Assembly (NCBI RefSeq): GCF_024346055.1
Contig: NZ_JAGQCH010000015.1
Span: 27,475-91,474 of the forward strand
Direction of reading: 5' to 3'
Length of the DNA stretch: 64,000 nt
Source: Cyanobium sp. Cruz CV13-4-11
GTDB taxonomy: Bacteria > Cyanobacteriota > Cyanobacteriia > PCC-6307 > Cyanobiaceae
Numbering within the stretch: the stretch's first letter is position 1; every line of letters begins with the position of its first letter. Shown here piece by piece: positions 19,168 to 29,227 of this stretch. A model generated the notes under the pieces. The model saw only the letters and a program-made list of their open reading frames with translations, made no database searches and was not told the DNA's origin. The position numbers were made by a program, and so were the translations under genes.

Positions 19168-20028
19168 TCAGCCTGCGGCAGCCAGGGTGGCCTCGCCCAT
19201 CCGCTGGGAGGCGTAGCCCGTGCCCCGCACCGTGAGGATCAGCTCGGGGTTGCGGGGATCGGGCTCGAGCTTGCCGCGCAGTCGGGCCACGTAGACATCC
19301 ACCACGCGCAGGTCGGCGGCCCGGCGGGGGGGATAGCCCCAGAGCTGCTCGAGGATCTCAGCCCGCGGCACCACCCGGCCCGGCTCCCGGAACAGCAGCT
19401 CCAGCAGGCTGAATTCGGTATAGGTGAGGGCGATGCGCTGCCCCCCCCGGGTCACCTGACGGCGGTTGGTGTCGACCACCAGATCGCCCACCCGCAGCAC
19501 ACCGGAGCCGGTGGGCAGCTCCCGCGGTTCGCTGGTGGCCGCCCCCCGGCCCATGCGCCGCAGGATCGTGGAGATGCGAGCTTCGAGTTCCTTGGGGCTG
19601 AAGGGCTTGGGCAGGTAGTCGTCGGCCCCCAGATCCAGGCCCGCCACCCGCTCGGCGATGGCATCGAGGGCGGAAAGAAAGATGATCGGCACGCAGGATT
19701 CGGCCCGCAGGCGCCGGCAGACAGCAAAGCCGTCCAGCTTGGGCAGCATCACATCGAGCACGACCAGGTCGGGCTGCTCCTTGTGGAAGAGCGCCAGGGC
19801 CTCCTCGCCGTCCTCGGCACAGAGCACGCGGTAGCCCGACAGCTGGAGACGCATCTGCAGCACGCGGCGCACTGCTGCTTCGTCATCGACGACCAGCAGG
19901 GTGGCAATTGGCTGGGAGGGCTGCTGGTCGGAAGGGAGCGTGGACGAGGGTTGCTGGGAGGGGGACCCACCGCCGCCGGATGCCTCCAGATCAGCACCAT
20001 CGGTGAAGGAGGATGCAACCGTGGGCAT
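19168..20028 (-). CDS. rpaB: OmpR-family response regulator RpaB
   Basis: A 286-residue DNA-binding response regulator. After a 40-residue, Ser/Gln/Gly-rich leader comes the receiver domain: [18 protein letters not shown], phospho-acceptor [18 protein letters not shown] and [16 protein letters not shown]. The C-terminal winged helix contains [35 protein letters not shown] and ends [10 protein letters not shown], a RpaB-like finish. RpaB is an essential cyanobacterial regulator of high-light and photosystem genes that binds HLR1 sites and receives signal from the Hik33/NblS kinase, which is not in this window. The start at 20028 (MPTVASS) was preferred; the frame is open to 20208 but enters the neighbouring gene. 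Confidence 0.85.
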   Translation of the reverse strand: MPTVASSFTDGADLEASGGGGSPSQQPSSTLPSDQQPSQPIATLLVVDDEAAVRRVLQMRLQLSGYRVLCAEDGEEALALFHKEQPDLVVLDVMLPKLDGFAVCRRLRAESCVPIIFLSALDAIAERVAGLDLGADDYLPKPFSPKELEARISTILRRMGRGAATSEPRELPTGSGVLRVGDLVVDTNRRQVTRGGQRIALTYTEFSLLELLFREPGRVVPRAEILEQLWGYPPRRAADLRVVDVYVARLRGKLEPDPRNPELILTVRGTGYASQRMGEATLAAAG

Positions 20029-20174
20029 GGGCAACGCTCCGGTCCGCTCGGATGAAGAATCGCAACCATAACGCGACGTCGTCTGGGACGGCGAGCACGG
20101 AATCGGCTCCGGCACTGGGGTTCTGAGCCAAAGGCAACATTTCTTCAGAATGCCTGTGCCGCCGGCCGCTCCCC

Positions 20175-21491
20175 TCAGGGCCAGCGGGCCTCGGCATAGC
20201 GGTTCCACTGCAACGCGGCTTCGGCCAGGGCTTCGTCGCTGCCGAGCTGCCCCAACATGGCGCGCTGCAGCTGGGTGTAAAGGATCGCCTGCAGCCGCTT
20301 CACCCCCGGGGTGGCCGGCACCAGCACCCTGGCTTGGGCCAGGGTCTCGATCGAAAGCAGCCGGGCGTTGTGCACCAGGCGTTCCTGGCCATCACCTGGA
20401 ACCGCCCCCCGCAGCTTCCGCTCCAGGCTCGCCAGCGCTCCCCTGGAGGAGGGCAGCACCCGGGCCTCCTCAGCGAAGGCCAGCTGGTTGGCCGCATCGC
20501 TCAGGAACAGGGCGAAGCTCACCGCCTCAGGGGCCATGGCGCTCTGGCGGGGCACCACCAAGTTCATCACCGCCACGTTGGCCTCCCCGTTGGCTCCGGT
20601 CAGGGGCGGGAAGGGGGCGGAGGTGGCGGCGATGCCGGGGGCGTTGGTCTGGAGGTTGCGCAGAAAATCGGGGCCACTGGCCACCTGGGCCAGATCCCCG
20701 GCCTGGAACAGCTCAATGGCCCGTCGGTATCCCTGGCTGACCACCTCCCGCGGCAGCAGCCCGCGGCGGTAGAGGTCGCTCCAGAAGGCGAAGGCCCGCC
20801 GGCCGGCCGGACTCTTGAAGGCCGCCCGCTGGCGGTCGTTGAGCAGTTGCACCCCCATCTGCACCAGGGCCTCCATCAGTTCACCGGAGTCGTCGGGGAC
20901 GACGGTGACGAACAGGGCGTAACGACCGGTGCGGCGCCGGACGGCTTCGGCGTAGGCCGGCACCTCCTCCCAGCGGCGGGGCGGGGCGGTGAGGCCGGCC
21001 CGCTGCAGCAAGCGGCGGTTGGCGATCGTCACCCGGGCCGTCAGGTACCAGGGAATGCCGAACTGCTCGCCCTGCTGCTGGCCCGAGGTCCAGATGCCGG
21101 CCAGGTAGCGATCGGCGGCGTCGGGGGGGAGCAGGGGGGTGAGATTCCGCAGCCCCCCCTTGCTGGCCAGGTTGGCGGCGAAGTTGGGGTTGAGGTTGAC
21201 CAGGTCGGGGGCGGTGCGGGCGAACACCGCCGCCAGCAGCTTGCGTTCCACCGAGCCCCAGGGCACGTCGGTCCAGCGCACGGTCACGCCGGGGTGGACC
21301 TGCTCCCAGGCCGCGATCACCCGCCGCATGTAGGTGTTGAAGCGGGGCGCCAGATCCAGGGTCCAGACGTTCAGCACCTTGCCCTCCCTGGGTCTGGGCC
21401 CCCGGGCGCAGGCTCCGGCGCCCAGGGCGAGGGCGACGGGGGCGGCCAGCAGCCGCAGGGCCTGGCGTCGTGGCAGGGATCTGGGCATCAC
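20175..21491 (-). CDS. ABC-type solute-binding lipoprotein, sugar type
   Basis: A 438-residue extracytoplasmic substrate-binding protein. The leader has twin arginines (PRRQALRLLA), a hydrophobic stretch and a lipobox-like LGAGAC with Cys28, so it is probably a membrane-tethered lipoprotein. The mature part starts VLNVWTLDL and contains ITANRRLLQRAG-like and FPPLTGANGE segments of family-1 solute-binding proteins for sugars or osmolytes such as glucosylglycerol. No permease or ATPase genes lie beside it. Its ATG directly follows the mreD stop with no gap, so it is co-transcribed with mreBCD. This placement is odd for a transporter part and may reflect link of wall growth and nutrient or osmolyte uptake, which is speculation. 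Confidence 0.85.
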   Translation of the reverse strand: MMPRSLPRRQALRLLAAPVALALGAGACARGPRPREGKVLNVWTLDLAPRFNTYMRRVIAAWEQVHPGVTVRWTDVPWGSVERKLLAAVFARTAPDLVNLNPNFAANLASKGGLRNLTPLLPPDAADRYLAGIWTSGQQQGEQFGIPWYLTARVTIANRRLLQRAGLTAPPRRWEEVPAYAEAVRRRTGRYALFVTVVPDDSGELMEALVQMGVQLLNDRQRAAFKSPAGRRAFAFWSDLYRRGLLPREVVSQGYRRAIELFQAGDLAQVASGPDFLRNLQTNAPGIAATSAPFPPLTGANGEANVAVMNLVVPRQSAMAPEAVSFALFLSDAANQLAFAEEARVLPSSRGALASLERKLRGAVPGDGQERLVHNARLLSIETLAQARVLVPATPGVKRLQAILYTQLQRAMLGQLGSDEALAEAALQWNRYAEARWP

Positions 21492-22103
21492 TCAGCGCCG
21501 CCAGCCGGAGCCCACCTGGCGCCAGAGCAGCAGCTGCAGGGAACAGAGCATCGGGGCGAGCAGGGCCGTGATCAGGGTCTGGGCGAGCAGGACCCGCAGG
21601 CCGGGACCTGCCAGATCATCCCAGCGCCACCCCGGCAGGGCCAACAGGGCGGGGTTCAGCCCCTGACCCTCCAGGCGGCGGCCCAGCTCCGGTCCCGCCA
21701 GCTGGATCGCCTCCCGGGTGCCCACCCAGTCCTGGACCCCCCACTGCAGGATCAGGGTGAGGCCGAGCAGGGCCGTGCCCAGCAACGCCAGCAGACCGAG
21801 GCTGAAACTGCGCTGGATCGGCGGTGCCCGGCGTCCCATCCGCCCCCACCACCAGCCCAGCAGCAGCAGGGCGGGCGCCTGGGTGACACCGCCGGGGTAC
21901 ACCGCATCCAGCAGCAGCCCCAGGGCGAGGCCGGCGCAGGCCCCGGAGAAGGGGCCGTCGCTCAGCGCCCAGGGCAACAGCCACAGCACCGCCCAGCAGG
22001 GGCCGACGCCGTCGAGGCTGAGCCAGCCCGGCGAGGCCAGGACGAGCAACGGCACCAGCAGGGCCGAGGCGGCGAGCAGGGGCTGCCGGATGAGCAGGTC
22101 CAT
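21492..22103 (-). CDS. mreD: Rod shape-determining protein MreD
   Basis: A 203-residue membrane protein with about five or six spans, identified by position after mreC and by its profile: a hydrophobic start (LLAASALLVPLLVLASPGWL), GPFSGACAGLALGLLLDAVY matching the conserved glycine/Asp segment of MreD, and a final span near LLAQTLITALLAPML. MreD links MreC to the elongasome that guides peptidoglycan synthesis. Its ATG shares one base with the mreC stop (TGATG), which indicates coupling. Confidence 0.85.
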   Translation of the reverse strand: MDLLIRQPLLAASALLVPLLVLASPGWLSLDGVGPCWAVLWLLPWALSDGPFSGACAGLALGLLLDAVYPGGVTQAPALLLLGWWWGRMGRRAPPIQRSFSLGLLALLGTALLGLTLILQWGVQDWVGTREAIQLAGPELGRRLEGQGLNPALLALPGWRWDDLAGPGLRVLLAQTLITALLAPMLCSLQLLLWRQVGSGWRR

Positions 22104-22843
22104 CAGCGCACCTGCACCTGCACCCAGTCGAGGGCCGACACCGGCGCAATCAGCTGAACCACCGCCTCCGGTGCAGGGTCGGCATTGGCATCCATGGTCT
22201 GGATCACCCCCACCGGCAGGTTCGGCGGCACCAGGGTGCTGGCGGGCGATGTCACCACCACATCACCGGGGCGGGCCTGGGGATCCTTCTCCAGGAAACG
22301 CAGCAGGGGCCGGGCGGAGCCGATGCCGGTGAGCAGGCCGTGGTGCTGGGTGCGCCCCACCCACACCCCGACCCGGCTGCGGGGGTCGGTGAGCAGGGTG
22401 ACGCTGGCGGTGCTGGGGGTGACGCTGCCCACCAGGCCGACCAGACCACCCGGACCGAGCACCGCCTGTCCGGCGCGGATGCCGCTGAGGGCCCCCTGGC
22501 CGAGCAGCAACTGGCGCCACCAGCCCGAGCCATCACGGGAGATCACCGGAGCGGTGACCCGGTTGGGATTCTGCTTCTGCAGCTCCAGGAGGCTTCGCAG
22601 CCGTTGGTTGTCCTGCTCCAGCTGGGCCAGGCGGGTCCCATCCTCCACCCGCCGGGCTGACTGCAGCCATTCGGCCTGGGCCGTCCCGGGCCAGAAGGGT
22701 CGGCTCAGGAGCGCATAGGCATCAGAGAGAACCGCCCCCTTGCTGAGGCGCACGGCCACGAGGGCCAGCAGCACCAGCAGCCAGGGGGTGATCCGTCGCA
22801 GGGACGAGCCTTGGACGAAACGCAGCCAGCTCCATGCCGGCAT
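22103..22843 (-). CDS. mreC: Rod shape-determining protein MreC
   Basis: A 246-residue bitopic protein: one N-terminal span (ITPWLLVLLALVAVRL), a coiled coil with LEQDNQRLRSLLELQKQN, then the beta-rich periplasmic domain with GPGGLVGLVG, VTLLTDPRSRVGVWV and GDVVVTS. MreC connects MreB filaments inside to wall enzymes outside. The order mreB-mreC-mreD, with gaps of 5 and -1 bases, is the standard cell-shape operon. Length is at the short end of the family. Confidence 0.93.
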   Translation of the reverse strand: MPAWSWLRFVQGSSLRRITPWLLVLLALVAVRLSKGAVLSDAYALLSRPFWPGTAQAEWLQSARRVEDGTRLAQLEQDNQRLRSLLELQKQNPNRVTAPVISRDGSGWWRQLLLGQGALSGIRAGQAVLGPGGLVGLVGSVTPSTASVTLLTDPRSRVGVWVGRTQHHGLLTGIGSARPLLRFLEKDPQARPGDVVVTSPASTLVPPNLPVGVIQTMDANADPAPEAVVQLIAPVSALDWVQVQVR

Positions 22844-22848
22844 GGGGA

Positions 22849-23901
22849 TCAGGCCGTCTGACGGAGAAATTCGGGGGTGTCAAGCACCCGCTCCAGCCGG
22901 CTGTAGTCCTCCAGGACCATGCCGCAGCCGTTGACCACGCAGAGCAGGGGGTCTTCGGCCACGTGGGTGAGGATGCCGGTTTCGTGGCTGATCAGGTCGC
23001 AGATGCCCCGCACCAGGGCACCGCCGCCGGCCAGCATGATGCCCCGGTCGACGATGTCGGCGGCCAGCTCGGGAGGGGTGCGCTCCAGGGTGCGCTTGAC
23101 CGCCTCGACGATCACATTGAGCGGCTCCGCCATGGCTTCACGGATGTCTCCGGCGCGGATGTTGATCGTGCGCGGCAGGCCGGAGAGCAGGTGCAGACCG
23201 CGCACGTCCATGGAGGTCTCGTCGTGGCCGTCGTCGGGGAACGCCGAGCCGATGCGGATCTTGATGTCCTCGGCGGTGCGCTCCCCCACCACCAGGTTGT
23301 GCACCTTCTTGAGGTAGACGCTGATGGCGTCGCTCAGCTCGTCACCCGCCACCCGCACCGACTCGCTCAGCACGGTGCCGCCCAGGCTGAGCACGGCCAC
23401 CTCGGTGGTGCCGCCGCCGATGTCGACGATCATGGTGCCCACCGGATCGGTGACCGGCAGGCCAGCGCCGATGGCGGCCGCCACCGGCTCATCGATCAGG
23501 TGCACCTGCCGGGCCCCGGCGAGGCCAGCCTGGTGCACGGCCCGGCGCTCGACGCCGGTGACACCGCTGGGGATGCCGATCACCAGGCGGGGGGCGATCA
23601 CGCCGCGGCCTTCGTTGCCCTTCTGGATGAAGCTTTTGATCATCTGCTCAGCGGCATCGAAGTCGGCGATGACGCCGTCGCGCAGGGGCCGGATCGCGCG
23701 GATGTTGCCGGGGGTGCGGCCCAGCATCAGCTTGGCCTCCTCCCCCACCGCCAGGGGGGTGCCGCGCTCCAGGTCGATCGCCACCACGGACGGCTCCTGC
23801 AGCACGATCCCCTTGCCCGAGACGTACATCAGTGTGTTGGCCGTCCCCAGATCGATGCCGATATCGCGGGAGAACTGGAAACGGCGGAAAAACACGGGCA
23901 A
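22849..23901 (-). CDS. mreB: Cell-shape protein MreB (bacterial actin)
   Basis: A 350-residue actin-fold ATPase. It begins FSRDIGIDLGTANTLMYVSG (phosphate-1), then IRPLRDGVIADFDAAEQM, VIGIPSGVTGVERRAV, VDIGGGTTEVAVLSLGG (phosphate-2) and near the end LAGGGALVRG (adenosine motif). MreB filaments position the peptidoglycan elongation machinery. The gene heads the mreBCD-solute-binding operon. It is divergent from ssb across 153 bases. Confidence 0.97.
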   Translation of the reverse strand: MPVFFRRFQFSRDIGIDLGTANTLMYVSGKGIVLQEPSVVAIDLERGTPLAVGEEAKLMLGRTPGNIRAIRPLRDGVIADFDAAEQMIKSFIQKGNEGRGVIAPRLVIGIPSGVTGVERRAVHQAGLAGARQVHLIDEPVAAAIGAGLPVTDPVGTMIVDIGGGTTEVAVLSLGGTVLSESVRVAGDELSDAISVYLKKVHNLVVGERTAEDIKIRIGSAFPDDGHDETSMDVRGLHLLSGLPRTINIRAGDIREAMAEPLNVIVEAVKRTLERTPPELAADIVDRGIMLAGGGALVRGICDLISHETGILTHVAEDPLLCVVNGCGMVLEDYSRLERVLDTPEFLRQTA

Positions 23902-24054
23902 GGCCTCTGGCAGCGGTGAATCATAGGTGGGGCCATCCCGGCGGACCGGTCAAGCCGCTGTGGGTGTGACAACCGGGACGAAGGGTGGAACGGAAAGGGA
24001 GAGGCCCCCGATCGGGGTGCCCCATCATTGATCCACTCGTTCCAGGAGCACGCC

Positions 24055-24450
24055 ATGGGCGTCAATTCCATCACCCTCGTCGGCCGGGCCGGCCGCGACC
24101 CGGAGGTCCGTTACTTCGAATCCGGCAGCATGGTCGCCAACCTCACCCTGGCGGTGAACCGCCGCAGCCGCGACGACGAGCCCGACTGGTTCAACCTGGA
24201 AATCTGGGGCAAGCAGGCCCAGGTGGCCGCCGACTACGTCCGCAAGGGTGCCCTGATCGGCATCATCGGTTCCTTCAAGCTCGACCGCTGGACGGACAGG
24301 GCCAGTGGCGAGGAGCGCAGCAAGCCCGTAATCCGGGTCGATCGGCTGGAGCTGCTCGGCAGCAAGCGGGACGCCGAAGGAGGCGGTGGCGGCAGCTTCG
24401 GCGGTGGTTTCGGCGGCGGCGAACCCAGCGAGGAGGAAGTGCCGTTCTGA
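24055..24450 (+). CDS. ssb: Single-stranded DNA-binding protein
   Basis: A 131-residue OB-fold protein starting MGVNSITLVGRAGRDPEVRY, with WFNLEIWGKQAQVAADYV and FKLDRWTDRASGEE typical of cyanobacterial SSB. A short glycine-rich linker (GGGGGSFGGGFGGG) precedes the acidic tip EEEVPF, the protein-interaction tail equivalent to DDDIPF. SSB coats single-stranded DNA in replication and repair. The ATG at 24055 was chosen because homologues start MxxNxxxLVG; an upstream in-frame codon at 24028 would add an unlikely nine residues. A terminator follows at 24526. Confidence 0.95.
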   Translation: MGVNSITLVGRAGRDPEVRYFESGSMVANLTLAVNRRSRDDEPDWFNLEIWGKQAQVAADYVRKGALIGIIGSFKLDRWTDRASGEERSKPVIRVDRLELLGSKRDAEGGGGGSFGGGFGGGEPSEEEVPF

Positions 24451-24525
24451 GCCTGCGGGCACGGATTTGGCCCTGGGGGCTTGTGCCAGTGACTCAGCCG
24501 GGTTATCAAGCGTCCGAAGCCAGAG

Positions 24526-24551
24526 AAGGCGCCCCCCGGGGCGCCTTTTTT
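24526..24551 (+). terminator. Intrinsic terminator after ssb
   Basis: A GC-rich hairpin (AAGGCGCC, with a CCCC/GGGG core, then GGCGCC) is followed by six T on the + strand, 75 bases after the ssb stop. On the other strand it follows the dedA stop by 4 bases but ends in CTTCTC rather than a T run, so it should stop leftward transcripts less well. Confidence 0.85.
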
Positions 24552-24555
24552 ACTG

Positions 24556-25212
24556 TCAGGGGCGGTTCCGGCTCTGCTTCCAGATGCGCAGCCCCAGCCA
24601 AACGGCCCCGGCCAGCACCGCCAGCACGAGCAGAACCTTCACCACCTTGGCGGCGGGCGCGATCCAGAGCTCGACCTTGGTGTAGCTCTCCCCCAGGGCC
24701 AGGCCCGCCAGCGTCAGCAGCAGGGTCCAGATCAGGCTGCCGGCGGTGGTCCAGAGCAGAAAGGGCGTCAGAGGCATCATTTCAATGCCGGCGGGCACCG
24801 AGATGAGGGTGCGAATGCCGGGCACCAGCCGGCCCCAGAACACCAGGGCCGTGCCGTGGCGGCTGAACCAGCGGCGGCTGCGGTGCAGTTCCTGGGGACT
24901 GATGCCGATCCAGCGTCCGTGGCGCTCGAGCCAGTGCTCGATGCGCTCCTCGTTCACCAACCGGCCGATGCCGTACCAGGGAAGGGCGCCGAGAACGGTG
25001 CCCAGCAGGCCCGCCAGCACCACCGGAATCAGGGAGAGCTTGCCCTGCTGCACATAAAACCCCCCGAGCGGCATGATCAGCTCGGAGGGAATCGGGGGGA
25101 ACAGGTTCTCCAGAAACATGGCCGCGAAGATCGCGCCATAGCCCGTTGCAGGGTTGGCCTCCACCGCCGACCCGATCATCTCGGGCAGCTTCTGGACCAG
25201 TTCGATCGCCAT
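24556..25212 (-). CDS. DedA-family membrane protein
   Basis: A 218-residue integral membrane protein of the DedA/VTT (SNARE-associated) family. It shows the family motifs ENLFPPIPSELIMPLGG, the conserved acidic/glycine region, SRHGTALVFWGRLVPGIRTL with the key F-x-R-x-x-P-x-x-R arginines, and SVPAGIEMM. DedA proteins flip lipid carriers such as undecaprenyl phosphate or phosphatidylethanolamine. The start at 25212 (MAIELVQ) gives normal family length; the frame is open upstream to 25260. ahcY ends 74 bases upstream on the same strand. Confidence 0.9.
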   Translation of the reverse strand: MAIELVQKLPEMIGSAVEANPATGYGAIFAAMFLENLFPPIPSELIMPLGGFYVQQGKLSLIPVVLAGLLGTVLGALPWYGIGRLVNEERIEHWLERHGRWIGISPQELHRSRRWFSRHGTALVFWGRLVPGIRTLISVPAGIEMMPLTPFLLWTTAGSLIWTLLLTLAGLALGESYTKVELWIAPAAKVVKVLLVLAVLAGAVWLGLRIWKQSRNRP

Positions 25213-25286
25213 CGGGCCAGCCGGATCAGAGGCGCCAGTCTTCCACGACGGCCCGGACACTGCCAGCAGTGCCGGGCCGTCGCCGC

Positions 25287-26729
<1,443 letters not shown>

Positions 26730-26820
26730 GAAGGGAAAGCTCCCTGACGGGAGGACGAAACAATGGAAATATCTGCAGAGACGCCGAGGCTTCGGGCTCG
26801 CTGGCAGGCAATCTACAAGG

Positions 26821-27339
26821 GTGGAAACGAATGACGCGATCGAGGTGTGCCATCTGGCGGACCCCTCCGCCACCGACGCCCTGGGGCGGCGGCTGGCCTC
26901 GCAGCTGATCGCCGCTGGTGCCGGTGACGGCGCCCTGCTGCTGCTGCGGGGGGACCTGGGCACGGGCAAGACGTCGCTCGTGCAGGGACTGGCCGCCGCC
27001 CTGGGCATCGCCGAACCGATCAGCAGCCCCACCTTCGCCCTGGCCCAGCACTACGACACCGACGCCGGTCCCGACGCGGGCGCCGCGGCCCTCGTGCACC
27101 TGGATCTCTACCGGCTGGAGCAAGCTGCCGCGGCCGATGAACTGTTCGCCCAGGAGGAGGAGGAGGCCCGCCGCATCGGCGCCGTGATGGCGGTGGAGTG
27201 GCCCGAGCGGCTCAGCTTCCAGCCGGAGGGGGCCTGGGAGGTGGCTTTGAGCCACCTGGAGGATGGCGAGGGCCGTCTGGCCCGGATCACGCCGCCGGGC
27301 TTCACGCCGCCCCGATCCTGGCCTGCAGCGCCGCGATGA
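26821..27339 (+). CDS. tsaE: tRNA threonylcarbamoyladenosine biosynthesis ATPase TsaE
   Basis: A 172-residue P-loop ATPase with [19 protein letters not shown] (Walker A), the switch region [12 protein letters not shown], the VHLDLYRLE segment and AVEWPERL. TsaE works with TsaB-TsaD on t6A modification of ANN-decoding tRNAs. The GTG at 26821 was chosen as start because it places the P-loop at the usual distance; the first ATG in frame (26728) would overlap the ahcY start. The 3' end overlaps the convergent mutY gene by 38 bases, which is unusually long; the homologous core of TsaE ends before the overlap. Confidence 0.9.
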   Translation: METNDAIEVCHLADPSATDALGRRLASQLIAAGAGDGALLLLRGDLGTGKTSLVQGLAAALGIAEPISSPTFALAQHYDTDAGPDAGAAALVHLDLYRLEQAAAADELFAQEEEEARRIGAVMAVEWPERLSFQPEGAWEVALSHLEDGEGRLARITPPGFTPPRSWPAAPR

Positions 27340-28423
27340 TGCGGGCATTGGCGGCCGGAAAGGGGTAGCTGGCGAGCTCCTGGGGCGCCACCCAGCGCAC
27401 CTGCTGGGAGGCCAGCGGCTGCGGGTCCCCCTCCAGCCAGCGGCAGAGATGGACCACAATGCGCAGCCGCTTGTGGCTGTAGGCGTGCTCCAGGGTGATC
27501 AGCTGCTCCCCCACCGTCACCTCGATGGCCAGCTCCTCGCGCAGCTCCCGCTGAATCGTCGCTTCGATCGCTTCGCCCGGCTCCTGCTTGCCCCCCGGAA
27601 ACTCCCACAGGCCGCCCAGCAGGCCCTCCTGGAGCCGCTGATCGATCAGAACCCTCCCCTCGCCGTCCCGCACCACCCCCACCCCGATCACCTGGAACGG
27701 GATGGGGGGGGTGGTGTCCTTCACGGGGAAGCGGCCGGGGTCGCCGGCAGCGTAGGCAGCGCAGCTGCCGCGCCAGGGGCAGACGCCGCAACAGGGCTGG
27801 CGGGGGGTGCAGAGGCTGGCGCCCAGGTCCATCAGGGCCTGGTTGAAGGCGCGGGGCCGGTGGGGGTCGAGGACGGTTTCGCTCAGCCGCCAGAAGTGGG
27901 CCAGCTGCCGCTTCGGTGGTCCCGGATGGGCGATCAGCCGGGCCAGCACCCGCTGGACGTTGCCATCGAGGATCGGATGGGCCAGATCGAAGGCAGTGGA
28001 GAGGATGCTGCCGGCGGTGCTGCGGCCGATGCCGGGCAGGGCCATCCAGCCGTCCAGGGTGCGCGGCCAGGGATCGCCACCCGCCGCGACCAGTCGCTGC
28101 GCCCCGCCGTGCAGGCGGCGGGCGCGGGCGTAGTAACCCAGGCCCTGCCAGAGCATCAGAACGTCGTGCTCGCTGGCGGCGGCGAGGGTTCTGAGGTCGG
28201 GGAAGGCGGCCATCCAACGGTGCCAGTAGGGCAGCACCACGGCCAGCTGGGTCTGCTGCAGCATCACCTCGGCGACCCACACGCCAAAGGGGTCGAGGGA
28301 CTCACCGGGCCCGGGGCGGGAACCATCCGGATGCCGCTTCCAGGGGACGTCGTGGCGGCCGTGGCTCTGCCACCACGTGAGCAGGGTCTCCCGAAGCGGC
28401 TCGAGGAGGCGCGGAGCCAGCAC
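27302..28423 (-). CDS. mutY: A/G-specific adenine glycosylase MutY with Nudix domain
   Basis: A 373-residue repair enzyme that removes adenine opposite 8-oxoguanine. The glycosylase domain has VAEVMLQQTQ with the catalytic Glu, the helix-hairpin-helix LPGIGRSTAGSI and ILDGNVQRVLAR with the catalytic Asp. The [4Fe-4S] loop is C-x6-C-x2-C-x5-C (CTPRQPCCGVCPWRGSC). The C-terminal part is a Nudix domain with GGKQEPGEAIEATIQRELRE, which may be active like MutT or serve only for 8-oxoG recognition. Its start lies 8 bases after the oxygenase gene stop, so the two are co-transcribed. Confidence 0.95.
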   Translation of the reverse strand: MLAPRLLEPLRETLLTWWQSHGRHDVPWKRHPDGSRPGPGESLDPFGVWVAEVMLQQTQLAVVLPYWHRWMAAFPDLRTLAAASEHDVLMLWQGLGYYARARRLHGGAQRLVAAGGDPWPRTLDGWMALPGIGRSTAGSILSTAFDLAHPILDGNVQRVLARLIAHPGPPKRQLAHFWRLSETVLDPHRPRAFNQALMDLGASLCTPRQPCCGVCPWRGSCAAYAAGDPGRFPVKDTTPPIPFQVIGVGVVRDGEGRVLIDQRLQEGLLGGLWEFPGGKQEPGEAIEATIQRELREELAIEVTVGEQLITLEHAYSHKRLRIVVHLCRWLEGDPQPLASQQVRWVAPQELASYPFPAANARIIAALQARIGAA

Positions 28424-28431
28424 GGCGCGCC

Positions 28432-29181
28432 CTACACGAATCCCCCCGGCCGGGGCCGGGTGCTTGACAGGGACACATTGCCCTGGACGGCCCGCTGGAC
28501 GGACACAGGCGCCGGGGACGGCCGGGGCGGCGGCTGGGGCACGGCCACCACGTTGAAGGCGATCGACCAGCGTTCCCCTTCACCGCGGAAGGGGGGCACC
28601 GAGTGGGGCTGCCAGGCCGGGAACACGTAGAAATCTCCGGGCACCGGCAGCACGTAGTGGGCCATGCCGGTGCGGAAGCTCTGGATGTGCCATTCCTCCG
28701 GGCCATGGAAACAGAGCTGGCCGTCGAAGCGCTCCGCATTGATCTGGGGGGGCACCTGCAGGAACAGCACGCCGGAGAAACTGCCACCGTGGGTGTGGGT
28801 GGGGTTGTAGTCGCCGGCGCGCTGGGCATTGAGCCAGAGGTCGATCATCTGCAGGCCATACCTGCCCGGCGTCCAGGGACCCCGGCCCTGGGGGGGCTGC
28901 TGGTCGATCACATGACGGATCCAGCGCTCACAGGCCGGCAGGATCACCGAGCGGCAAAGCTCGGCAGCGGCGGGATGGTCGGGCCCCAGCTCCCGCTGCT
29001 GGGCCAGCTGCCCAGCCAGCTTCACCGACGCATCCGGACTGCGTTCGGGCTGGGCCAGCACGGCGCGGGCCATGGCCAGGAGATCGGCGAGCTGGGCCGG
29101 GGGTAACTGGCCCTGCAGCAGGTAGCGGGGAAAGAGGCTGACCACCTCCATCGTTAGCTCTTCCGGGGGCGGGCCGGCCAT
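28432..29181 (-). CDS. Putative 2OG-Fe(II) oxygenase (TIGR02466-like)
   Basis: A 249-residue protein with a jelly-roll signature: NPTHTHGGSFSGVLFLQVP in the iron-binding region, FYVFPAWQPHSVPPF carrying the distal His, and GERWSIAFNVVAV with the 2-oxoglutarate-binding Arg. These match TIGR02466 proteins, common in cyanobacteria and cyanophages, whose substrate is unknown. The start may be 29181 or 29151 (MEVVSLFP, where family similarity begins). It sits between a sigma-factor gene (46 bases upstream) and mutY (8 bases downstream). Confidence 0.8.
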   Translation of the reverse strand: MAGPPPEELTMEVVSLFPRYLLQGQLPPAQLADLLAMARAVLAQPERSPDASVKLAGQLAQQRELGPDHPAAAELCRSVILPACERWIRHVIDQQPPQGRGPWTPGRYGLQMIDLWLNAQRAGDYNPTHTHGGSFSGVLFLQVPPQINAERFDGQLCFHGPEEWHIQSFRTGMAHYVLPVPGDFYVFPAWQPHSVPPFRGEGERWSIAFNVVAVPQPPPRPSPAPVSVQRAVQGNVSLSSTRPRPGGFV

Positions 29182-29227
29182 GGAAGCGGAGGGGGCGTGC
29201 AGGCCCTAAGCCTCGCAAACGGCGGGA

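Noticed and set aside
26730..26820. Possible SAH or SAM riboswitch upstream of ahcY
   Set aside because: There are GC-rich hairpins, but none of the conserved riboswitch core blocks could be matched by eye.
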